DNA from: Apoderus coryli
Taxonomy: Eukaryota > Arthropoda > Insecta > Coleoptera > Attelabidae
Length of the DNA: 64,000 nt
Assembly (NCBI GenBank): GCA_911728435.2
Contig: OU452200.1
Span: 32,193,715 to 32,257,714, forward strand
Direction: 5' to 3'
Under the pieces are notes generated by a model. That model did not search any database. It was not told the origin of the DNA and saw only the letters and a program-made list of their open reading frames with translations. Of the stretch, positions 10,240 through 18,491 are shown piece after piece. A program made the translations under genes and the position numbers. Each line of letters starts with the position of its first letter. Position 1 is the first letter of the stretch.

Positions 10240-13200
10240 TTTTTTTTTTTTTACATCCTTCTACTTTCTTCCAGATAGGAGAAATTCTGCAGTGGGGTTT
10301 GATAACCAATCACTACAGATTTGTTTTAACACGGTAAGTACTTCTAGGATTTCATTAAGTATGCTTCAGATATTATTAATAAGTATATACTTTTTCTTTA
10401 AATAGGGGAGGGAATCAAGGTACGTATTTAAAACTTATATTTATTTATCATTCATTTACTTTTTTCTTTTTTTTTTTTTTTTTTTTTTTTTTTTCAGATG
10501 TCCAACTTTTTATCCGCTGCCTTTATACTCTATTCAGGCAGGTTTAGGGTTTTTCTCATGATTCTACATGACTCAAGGATCACCGATCTTTGCATCAATG
10601 TTGTTATGTTTCGCTGATCAATGTCTATTTGTTTCAGAAAGCGTGGCAGGTTTTTCCCAATCAGTCCCGTCACTGATATTATAATAGGAACAGTAAGTAC
10701 CTTGTCCAGTTTATAAATATTCTTAAATTCCGTACAAAGGTCTTGATACTTATTTATTTTTTCTTTCTCTTTATTTAGGAGGTTGTGGTCAGCCGGGTGA
10801 GAAATATCGACGAAGTAAGCAGTCTTATTTTTCCGGTCTACCAGGGTTATGTCAGGACGATTACTTGCGATAGGTCTATCTGTGATTATTGGGAAATCCC
10901 AATAAAGTTTATAATTATCGTTTTGTAAAAACGGGAATGGGTTGTATAGAAAATATTTTTCTTTTTTCTCTATAAGTTTGCATTGTACGGCTATTTCCTG
11001 ATGAATTATTCCTGCTGTTAAATTATGCCTTTTTGTATATTCTGTGGGCGCTAAGCTGCTGCACGCTGAGAGGATATGTTCCGTTGTTTCTGATTTGGCG
11101 AAACACATTCTACACTTATCATTTTCAATTGGAATTTTCTGTATGTATTTTTGGTAGTTTCTGGTGGGCGTTACTCCGTCCTGTATTGATACCAGAAAAC
11201 CCTCGGTTTCCGCGAACAATAGTCCATGTTTTAGCCACATGGTTGACAACTCTGCATCTGCCTGAGATAGGGCATACGGATATTTTCCATGCAACGATTT
11301 TTCTAGCCATTGTTCTCTTATGTGGTCATTAGTAAGTGTTTCGCGCATGGTGTTATTGCTGAGCTGTAGAGGTGAATAATAATCCAGTCGCTTGACTTGA
11401 CGGTGTAATGGCGATAGGAGAGATTTTCTGTTAAAGTAGGTTTTTAGTAGATTAATTTGTCTATCGCATAGTCGGTGTAGGTCTAGTAGTCCTCTTCCGC
11501 CCACATTTCTTGGTAAGTATAAACGTTCAGTACATGCATGGGGATGGTGGCACCTATATTCTGTTAGCAAAACTCTAATTTTTCTATTCATTGCTTCAAT
11601 GCTTGTCTTAGACCACCTGATTATTCCAAAGGAATAAGATAACACTGGCAATGCATACGTATTTATGGCTTTGATTTTGTTTTTACCAGTTAGTTCTGAT
11701 CTTAGGATTTTTCTTATTCTATCAACCATTTTTTGTTCCGTGTTTTCTATTATATTTTTTTGATCTAAAACCAATTTTTGGTTATAGCCGAGGTATTTGT
11801 AGTAATCATTGTTTAGGTATCTGAATGTTTCGCTATTTTCTAAATTTTCGTAAGTTTGTAACTTTCCCTTTTGAGCTACTAATTTTGCACATTTATCAAA
11901 ACCCAACTTCATTTTGATGTCAAGAGTGAACTTTTGTGTCGTCTCAATAAGTCTGTCTAATTGTTTCTCTGTTGATGCATAGAGTTTGAGGTCATCTACA
12001 TAAAATAAATGATTTATTGTATAATCACTATCCTCATACCTCAGTGTATATCCTATTCTAGTGTCTTTTAACATATTTGAGAGTGGGTTCAGGCACAACA
12101 CAAACCAAAAAGGGCTTAGGGAATCTCCCTGAAATATGCCACTCTGGATCGGTATTTCATCCGTTACTATATTTGTTTTTTCCGTTTTAACTACGAGTTT
12201 CGTTCTCCAGGTTTTCATTGCTGTGGTTAAAAAATTTATTATATTTGGGCTGATTTTGTAAAGTTTTAGTACATCTATTAACCAAGAATGTGGAACACTA
12301 TCAAAGGCTTTCTGATAATCGATCCATGCCACTGCCATATTTTTGTTTCTCTTTTTAGCATCTTGTGTAACTATAGAGTCGATCACCAATTGTTCCTTGC
12401 TTCCTAATGTACCATGCCGACAACCCTTTTGCTCTTCAGTTAAGATTCCAGAGTCTTCAATGTGCTTGATTATTTTTTGACTTAGAATTGAGGTGATTAT
12501 TTTATACAAAGTGGGTAGACACGTTATGGGTCGATAGTTTTTTGGGTTAGTTGTATCTCCTTTTTTAGGTATCATTGAGGTAATTCCTTTCGTTAAAAAT
12601 TTAGGATGATATGTGTTGTTTGTTAGTAGTTCATTAATTTGTTTTGTAAGCAACTTTGTGATATTTATATTTTTCCACCAATAGTTATGAACATGATCCA
12701 CCCCCGGTGCTTTCCAGTTGTGTGATCTATTTAAAGCGTTCTTAACTTCAGTCTCAGTTATTGGACTAATCTCCATGTCTATTAATGTGTCGTATTTCTT
12801 TTTTTCCGTTTTAAGCCATGATGCCTTTTGATTGTATTGTTGTTTGGATGCCCATACGTTTTTCCAAAATGTTTGTAGTTGTTCCTTGTCTGGTCCCTGT
12901 TCAATTGGTGGTTCATTATTAAGTTTTTTGTAGAACTCTTTCTCGTTATTCTTAAACAGTTTGTTGTCATTTTTTCGTTTGTAACTTTTATTGTATCGTC
13001 TCAGCCGGTTTCCCAGTGCTGCTATTTGTTGTTTTATTTTTTCTTTAAATGTTTCCTTCTCTTGGTAATTTGAGTGCTGAATATTGTTTTTCCTAAAATA
13101 GTAATGTATATCGTTAGATAATTTGGTGCTCATGTTACCTCTCTCCCAATCTCGTATCTTTGTTAGCCAACTTCTTAACGTTTTTATTTTTTGTTCTATA

Positions 13201-14542
13201 CGTTCTCTCCATTTGGGTTCCTTCTTGGCCTTTTGCTTTTTTCCCAATTTAACTCCCATAGATTCAATAACTGTTTTTGCAGCGGTGTAGACAAGTGTCT
13301 GTGTTTCCTCCAGATTGCTAGTTGGCATATATTTAAGGATTTCCTGGTTTACTATTGATATTAGCTGTTTTGTTTTTTTTGTTGGTTTTATTTTTGGTAA
13401 GCTAAGCCGTTTTTCTGGATCAGAGTTCTTAAAAACCGCGATGTTCTCCTGGAATCTCACTACAACATCATTTACATTCTCACCCGCATCCAGATCCACA
13501 TTCAGTGCAAGGTTATTTTGTATGTTTATTGTTTGCGTATTGCTCTCATTTGTTTGTTCATAAATTATTGTGTTATCAGTTTCTATACCTTGATCCGTCT
13601 CAGACATATTCTGTTTCAATTCCTCTATATCAACAGCAGTAAGCAAATTATGAGTTTTTATTGCATATAGTTGATTTGCTAGTTGGTTTTCGTTTAAAAT
13701 TAAATCCGGTCTTATTTTTCTCCATTCTAATAGCATATTTTTTCTAAATCCTCGTTTTTGTGTTTCAAATTGGGTCCCCAGAAAGTACGCTCTGAAAACG
13801 TCCAGATTATCATTTCTGGACCATGTTCTTCTAGCGCCGCGATCAGCCTCGTGAGGGACTTCAACATTTTGTCGGGTCATTCTCTTATTGTGTTGAGACA
13901 GATTCCATTCCTGGGATTCCAATTGTTCTTTGGAGATTATGGTTTCTTGCGTTTGGTTTGTATTTCTAGTATTTATTGTTTCCTCCCGGGGATTCTTCGC
14001 ACCCTGTGACCATTGAAGGTCTGCCGGGGACTCAGGGCCATTTTTATTTGAGCTCATCATTATTTGTTTTCTCCTTAAATGCAGGCTTCTACTGCAGGTT
14101 AAAGGGAACCCTAAACCTATTCTTATCCGGGTTTAGACGGATATAAAATTGGTAGGACGGCAGGAAGTATGTACAGGGATGTTCCATATACTGAAGGTAA
14201 GTTTGAATATAGAAGGGAGGTGAGGTAAGTATGGTGGTAGTGGGGTAAGGTAAGTAGGTAATGGAATGTGGGTAGTAAAGGGTATCGGACAACCACATGG
14301 GGCTATTCTTATTTGGTCCGGACCCCACACGGACTAAGCTGACTTTTACGTACCCCTGTCACTGGTAAGTATTGTCAACCTCAGGTTTATTTTAATTTAC
14401 TGTGTATCCCAACCCGGATGGGACAGAAAAACCGAAAAATTCGGTTGGAGCTGTTGCGCCGAGCTCCTGCGACAACTGAGGTGCGCGGGATCGTCACACC
14501 CGTAGATATTGCTGCTGTCACCCAACATATCTCCTCTGCGCA
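10240..14542 (-). mobile_element. Dong/R4-type LINE family A, copy 2 (full length, intact ORF)
   Basis: Second full-length family A element, 3' end at 10240 (T-run after (TTA)n), 5' end at about 14542, where GCGCA meets ATTATATATTATT. UTRs match copy 1. The ORF is uninterrupted. It sits in the second unit of the tandem duplication and abuts the 3' tail of family B. Confidence 0.85.
10530..14060 (-). CDS. Family A reverse transcriptase/restriction-like endonuclease, 1176 aa
   Basis: Intact single ORF of an R2/R4/Dong-type retrotransposon. Order: polar N-terminus; basic domain about 75-150 with RRTWSRNDNLDVFRAYF and NQLYAIKTHNLLT, likely DNA or RNA binding; linker; RT with motif A WIDYQKAFDSVPH, motif B GIFQGDSLSPFW and catalytic YVDD; thumb/linker with CTERLYLPRNVGGRGLLDL; CRMC-X7-H-X4-C knuckle; endonuclease RPDITLVDRKN...FVDIS of the PD-D/E type; C-terminus IIISVTGLIGKNLP. 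No cysteine occurs before the RT, so the N-terminal zinc finger usual in this group is missing. The start is the first ATG of a doublet after the 5' UTR. It differs from copies 1 and 3 at a few residues (for example SQHNKR, FLTTAM, FTLDIKMKLG). The enzyme would prime cDNA synthesis at a nick in TAA repeats. Confidence 0.9.
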   Translation of the reverse strand: MMSSNKNGPESPADLQWSQGAKNPREETINTRNTNQTQETIISKEQLESQEWNLSQHNKRMTRQNVEVPHEADRGARRTWSRNDNLDVFRAYFLGTQFETQKRGFRKNMLLEWRKIRPDLILNENQLANQLYAIKTHNLLTAVDIEELKQNMSETDQGIETDNTIIYEQTNESNTQTINIQNNLALNVDLDAGENVNDVVVRFQENIAVFKNSDPEKRLSLPKIKPTKKTKQLISIVNQEILKYMPTSNLEETQTLVYTAAKTVIESMGVKLGKKQKAKKEPKWRERIEQKIKTLRSWLTKIRDWERGNMSTKLSNDIHYYFRKNNIQHSNYQEKETFKEKIKQQIAALGNRLRRYNKSYKRKNDNKLFKNNEKEFYKKLNNEPPIEQGPDKEQLQTFWKNVWASKQQYNQKASWLKTEKKKYDTLIDMEISPITETEVKNALNRSHNWKAPGVDHVHNYWWKNINITKLLTKQINELLTNNTYHPKFLTKGITSMIPKKGDTTNPKNYRPITCLPTLYKIITSILSQKIIKHIEDSGILTEEQKGCRHGTLGSKEQLVIDSIVTQDAKKRNKNMAVAWIDYQKAFDSVPHSWLIDVLKLYKISPNIINFLTTAMKTWRTKLVVKTEKTNIVTDEIPIQSGIFQGDSLSPFWFVLCLNPLSNMLKDTRIGYTLRYEDSDYTINHLFYVDDLKLYASTEKQLDRLIETTQKFTLDIKMKLGFDKCAKLVAQKGKLQTYENLENSETFRYLNNDYYKYLGYNQKLVLDQKNIIENTEQKMVDRIRKILRSELTGKNKIKAINTYALPVLSYSFGIIRWSKTSIEAMNRKIRVLLTEYRCHHPHACTERLYLPRNVGGRGLLDLHRLCDRQINLLKTYFNRKSLLSPLHRQVKRLDYYSPLQLSNNTMRETLTNDHIREQWLEKSLHGKYPYALSQADAELSTMWLKHGLLFAETEGFLVSIQDGVTPTRNYQKYIQKIPIENDKCRMCFAKSETTEHILSACSSLAPTEYTKRHNLTAGIIHQEIAVQCKLIEKKEKYFLYNPFPFLQNDNYKLYWDFPIITDRPIASNRPDITLVDRKNKTAYFVDISHPADHNLLNKEKEKINKYQDLCTEFKNIYKLDKVLTVPIIISVTGLIGKNLPRFLKQIDIDQRNITTLMQRSVILESCRIMRKTLNLPE

Positions 14543-14568
14543 ATTATATATTATTATTATTTATTATT
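14543..14568. repeat. Short irregular (TTA)n tract / family B 3' tail
   Basis: ATTATATATTATTATTATTTATTATT, an imperfect TTA tract joining the 5' end of A copy 2 to the 3' end of family B. The stop codon of the B ORF (14557-14559) lies within it. Confidence 0.75.
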
Positions 14569-17500
14569 AGCATTGCCAACAGCCAAGAAAGATCTCACAA
14601 TGTTGAGAGATTGCAGTATCGCAGCTTTCTGCATCTCCTCAATTACGGTAATAGGGATTTGAATCATTTTTAGGTTCTTTTCCAAATTTTTCGGTATTAC
14701 TCCTATCGACGATAGTATTATAGGTATTATGTACACTTCCCTCATATTCCAGATGCGCTTTATTTCATGTTGAAGCGCTTGATATTTGTTTAATTTTTCC
14801 GTATGTTTTTGTTGCAGATTGTGTGTTCCTGGTATAGAAACATCAATTAGATATGTTGTGTGTTTTTTCTTGTCTATTAATGTAATATCAGGACGGTTGT
14901 GTTCTATTGTATGATCGGTGTAAATTGTTTTGTCCCAATATATTTTAAATTGATCGTTTTCCTCAACTTCGTTTGGCACATATTTGTAGTAGGGGACAAT
15001 TTCGGTTTTCATTTTTCTGTCTATCAGTATTTTCTGATGGATTATATGTGCTACTTGATTGTGTCGAGTCAAGTACTTCGTATTTGCTAGTGTGTTACAG
15101 GATCCCAAAATATGATCTATAGTTTCGGAAACAGCTCCGCACTTGCGGCATTTATCAGAACTCAGGTCTTCTCCCAGTATGTATTTGGCGTAATTTCGTG
15201 TTTTTATAACTTGGTCCTGCGTGGCCATTAAGAATCCTTCAGTTTCAGGATGGAGGTAACCTTTTGTAGCCCACATAAAAGAGAGGGATTTGTCAACGTA
15301 ATTGTTTTGAACGGAGTTGTAAAATCTTCCATGGAGTTGCTTTCCTGACCACATCCTAATTTTATCCTCGTTGGTAGTAATGTGTGTTTTTGGGTTATAT
15401 TCTCGGGATTTTAAATTAAGTGTGGTCAAATTTTTATCTGCCTCGATCACTGCACGGTACATCGGTTTATCCGAGTTTTTGTAAAAATATTTTCTAATAT
15501 TATCCAGCTGTTCATAGTACATTGCTTTAACATCTTTTAAACCTCTACCTCCCAGGCATCTAGGCAATGTGACTCTCTCAGTGCATGCATTTGGGTGATG
15601 CATTCTTTTGTGCGTTAGAAGTGTTCTGATTCGTCTATTTAGTGCATCAAGATCTGTATCAGACCATCTGATTATGCCAAAGGAATGGGTTAAGGCAGAT
15701 ATTGCATATGTGTTTATAGCCTTAACGATATTTTTTGAGTTTAGTTTTGTTTTGATAATTAGCTTAACTCGCTTTTCAAATTCAGTAGACAGTTTCGATT
15801 TCATCGTTGTATGTTCTATTTTATGGGTCTGATCTATACCCAGGTATTTATAGGGTTCTTCAATACCTTGTATGACGACCTCGTTGTTAATTTCTATAGG
15901 TTGTGACTCTTTAAGTACCCCTTTGACCATTTTGATCGTGCGGCACTTCTCCAGTCCAAAAGTCATACCTATGTCCGAACTCATATCATGCACCAGCTTT
16001 AGCATGGCTCTCAGCTGTCTGTCATTTGCTGCATATACTTTTAGGTCATCAACATAGAAAAGGTGACTTACTAAGAGATCCTGTACATTATTTTTTAATT
16101 TTACTCCATACTCTGTTTTCTTAAGAGTGTTTGAAATTGGGTTTAGAGACAGACAAAACCATAGGGCACTGAGCGAATCCCCCTGAAAGATACCTCTGCG
16201 CAGAGGTATGCTCCCGCTAAATACTAGTTCGTTATTTATTTTTTGAGACAGTGTGGTTCGCCAGGCCCTCATAGTTGTCTCAAGAAAAAGTATAAGCGTA
16301 GGATGTACTTTATACAGTGTCAATACAAATTTGAGCCAAGAGTGAGGGACAGAGTCAAATGCTTTTTTATAGTCGATGTATGCAATGTGTGCATTTCTCT
16401 GCCCCACCCTCAACTGCTGCATAACTACGGAATCGACAACCAGCTGCTCCTTGCATCCCATAACGTTGCGTCTAGCACCTTTCTGCTCATCTGTCATCAC
16501 TTGAGCCAGTTCCAGGTGGTCTTCAAGTTTAGCACATAATATCGACGTAAGGATCTTATAAAGGGTCGGCAAGCATGTAATGGGACGAAACAACGAAGGG
16601 TGATCCGGGTTATCAGTCTTTGGAATTAAATAAGTAAGTCCTTCAGTTAAAAATGTTGGAAAGTTGTTAGGAAATCTAATGACATCGTTGAAATTGTTAA
16701 CTAAGAGTTCATGACAAGCTGTGAATCGTTTATACCAAAAGCTATGCAAGCCATCGCGTCCGGGCGCTTTCCAATTTGCAATTTTCTTTAAAGCAGCTGT
16801 TAGATCTGCTTGGGTTATTACAATTTCATTCATTGGTTGTAGAGAGTTCTGTGCTTTCATTTCTTGGTTTATCCAAGTATTTTTTGTATGGTTATTGCTC
16901 TGTGACCATATACTCGTCCAGTAGTTGGTCTGACTTTCAAGATCTGGGGGGTTAAGGTTATCATATTTTTTTGATAGTGATGAGTAAAACGCCTTTTCAT
17001 TGTTCGAAAATAGGCTGTTGTCTCTGCGTCTTGAGTAACTTTCTCTGTATCTCTTTAATCGAGCTGAGTATGCTGCTAACTTTTGTTTAAGTGTATCAAG
17101 GTATGTACGCACTTTATTTTCCGTTTCGGCATTGATTGTTTGTATAATGTCTTTTAAGTCTGTCGGCAGTGTTCTAAGCAATCTGTTGTTTCTATTTCCG
17201 TCGTGGTACTGTTGAGTTTTACCGATACTCCTTCGTAGGCCATTAATTTTATTGGTGAGGCGGCGTTGCCATGATGGTAAATACCCATCTGTATTTTTTT
17301 TGTTAGGTGATGTATATTTTTGATTAAGGCTCACTACGGTAATTGCCGCGCAATATATCGTGGAATGTACCTCTTCAAGATTCATACCATCGTTTAGCGT
17401 TTGTTCTAGGATGGAATTGGCTCTATTTATAAGTGTTCCTGTGTTCTTGTTAAATCTAAGTTTTTGTATGGGAGGTCTAACGTTAGGGTCCATTCCAAGG

Positions 17501-18156
17501 TATTTCAGTAAGTTAGCATGGTAAGTATTAAGTATTTCGTCCTCTTGGTGGGGCTCTTGAGGAATCTCTATATCTATGTTATTGAATGGTGAACCACGTG
17601 GCGAATCTGAGGGTGTATGGGTACCATAAACATTGTCATCCTCAAAAGACTGATTGGGCGTATGAGGTATATTTAGTTCCTCCCTCACTCTGTCTAAAAT
17701 ATACTGAATTTCAATTTGGGTTAATAGATTGTTTCTCTGTATTGCTCTACGCTGATCGGATAGGCGTTGTGCTGTAATATCATTGTGTTCTGGATGTTCA
17801 GCAGCAAACATATTCTTTAGTCTATCCCTATAATCAGTAAAATCCGTTTCGAGGCTTGTGGCTATGAAGTAGTAGCGCATGACATCCTTATTCAAGTTAG
17901 TACTCCATCTCATGCGTCTACTGCGTCCAGGAGCTATGGGGGGAGGATTATCCTCCCTAACATTGGCTGCTGGTTGTGGGTCAGCTGGTGGTATTTCCAC
18001 ATTATTGCTGTTGGCTGTAGTTTCTTGAGCGATAGGTGCCCGCCTATTCAGCAACCTACCACCAACGGATCGCATACTGCCACGTCCAGCGTTGGCTCCA
18101 GACGTGCCCTGGGGCATTCCAGGCTGCCGCATTCTTTCATTTCTCCTTTGACTCAT
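14557..18156 (-). CDS. Family B reverse transcriptase/restriction-like endonuclease, 1199 aa
   Basis: Intact ORF. Pro/Arg-rich N-terminus; conserved basic domain about 85-160 (RRMRWSTNLNKDVMRYYF, DQRRAIQRNNLLTQIEI), matching the same block in family A; RT with WKAPGRDGLHSFW, FRPITCLPTLYK, YIDYKKAFDSVPHSWL (about 591), GIFQGDSLSALWF and YVDD (about 700); knuckle CRKC-X7-H-X4-C at about 1002; endonuclease RPDITLIDKKKHTTYLIDVS at about 1086; C-terminus IPIILSSIGVIPKNLE. The last codons (A-N-N-K-stop) come from the TAA-repeat tail: AAT AAT AAA TAA. No N-terminal Cys/His finger is seen. The start is the ATG before SQRRNERMRQPGM; no longer open frame lies upstream. Probably a competent retrotransposon protein. 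Confidence 0.9.
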   Translation of the reverse strand: MSQRRNERMRQPGMPQGTSGANAGRGSMRSVGGRLLNRRAPIAQETTANSNNVEIPPADPQPAANVREDNPPPIAPGRSRRMRWSTNLNKDVMRYYFIATSLETDFTDYRDRLKNMFAAEHPEHNDITAQRLSDQRRAIQRNNLLTQIEIQYILDRVREELNIPHTPNQSFEDDNVYGTHTPSDSPRGSPFNNIDIEIPQEPHQEDEILNTYHANLLKYLGMDPNVRPPIQKLRFNKNTGTLINRANSILEQTLNDGMNLEEVHSTIYCAAITVVSLNQKYTSPNKKNTDGYLPSWQRRLTNKINGLRRSIGKTQQYHDGNRNNRLLRTLPTDLKDIIQTINAETENKVRTYLDTLKQKLAAYSARLKRYRESYSRRRDNSLFSNNEKAFYSSLSKKYDNLNPPDLESQTNYWTSIWSQSNNHTKNTWINQEMKAQNSLQPMNEIVITQADLTAALKKIANWKAPGRDGLHSFWYKRFTACHELLVNNFNDVIRFPNNFPTFLTEGLTYLIPKTDNPDHPSLFRPITCLPTLYKILTSILCAKLEDHLELAQVMTDEQKGARRNVMGCKEQLVVDSVVMQQLRVGQRNAHIAYIDYKKAFDSVPHSWLKFVLTLYKVHPTLILFLETTMRAWRTTLSQKINNELVFSGSIPLRRGIFQGDSLSALWFCLSLNPISNTLKKTEYGVKLKNNVQDLLVSHLFYVDDLKVYAANDRQLRAMLKLVHDMSSDIGMTFGLEKCRTIKMVKGVLKESQPIEINNEVVIQGIEEPYKYLGIDQTHKIEHTTMKSKLSTEFEKRVKLIIKTKLNSKNIVKAINTYAISALTHSFGIIRWSDTDLDALNRRIRTLLTHKRMHHPNACTERVTLPRCLGGRGLKDVKAMYYEQLDNIRKYFYKNSDKPMYRAVIEADKNLTTLNLKSREYNPKTHITTNEDKIRMWSGKQLHGRFYNSVQNNYVDKSLSFMWATKGYLHPETEGFLMATQDQVIKTRNYAKYILGEDLSSDKCRKCGAVSETIDHILGSCNTLANTKYLTRHNQVAHIIHQKILIDRKMKTEIVPYYKYVPNEVEENDQFKIYWDKTIYTDHTIEHNRPDITLIDKKKHTTYLIDVSIPGTHNLQQKHTEKLNKYQALQHEIKRIWNMREVYIIPIILSSIGVIPKNLEKNLKMIQIPITVIEEMQKAAILQSLNIVRSFLAVGNANNK

Positions 18157-18283
18157 CTTTCATAGAAAATGGTGTGCGTTTTATGGCTACCGCCAGCCAA
18201 TTGGGGTTAGGGAAAGGTGTTTGGTAGTGCAAAGGACACTAGGAGTAGGATACTAGGTGGGTATTGGGACAGCTGGACAGCTG

Positions 18284-18430
18284 GACGTACTGACTGTACC
18301 GTTTACGCATTACGGTAGCGGTGGGTATGCCCCAACCGGTCAGACATTGCGTCCCTGGCTGTACAGTCTACGTCGTTACTGTAGCGGTAAGTATACTGTT
18401 GGCTGCAGTACCTTTTCCGGCCAGACATAT
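18284..18430 (-). repeat. Two diverged repeats in the family B 5' UTR
   Basis: Read on the plus strand, 18284-18348 and 18357-18430 each contain a chain of similar words in the same order: GTAC...TGTAC/GTACAG, a TAC-GTA run with TACTGTAGCGGT or TACGGTAGCGGT, then GGTATGCC/GGCTGCAGTACC and CCGGTCAGACAT or CCGGCCAGACAT. They look like a partial tandem duplication at the 5' end of the element, where LINE promoters and, in the R2 group, ribozymes lie. By eye only. Confidence 0.45.
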
Positions 18431-18453
18431 TTTATTATTATTATTATTATTAT

Positions 18454-18455
<2 letters not shown>
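18431..18455. repeat. (TTA)n tract
   Basis: TTTATTATT... tract separating the 5' end of family B from the 3' tail of family A copy 3. Confidence 0.8.

Positions 18456-18491
<36 letters not shown>

Larger units (their letters stand above)
4600..14542. repeat. Tandem duplication, about 4.99 kb unit, two copies
   Basis: The order family D fragment, C fragment, short C fragment, A element occurs twice (4600-9558 and 9589-14542) with a constant offset of 4989 in the left part, changing to 4984-4985 after small differences in the TTA and T runs. The shared chance junctions between fragments show that the two blocks are copies of one another rather than independent insertions. They differ at scattered bases, so they are not a trivial repeat of one read. 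Confidence 0.85.
14557..18430 (-). mobile_element. Dong/R4-type LINE family B (complete, intact ORF)
   Basis: 3.87-kb minus-strand element with a 5' UTR (18157-18430) and a 1199-aa ORF reaching to the 3' TAA tail with no 3' UTR of its own. The 5' end (GTCTGGCC region) abuts (TTA)n at about 18431. Protein sequence is clearly related to family A over the whole length but far diverged, so it is a separate lineage with the same target preference. Confidence 0.85.
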
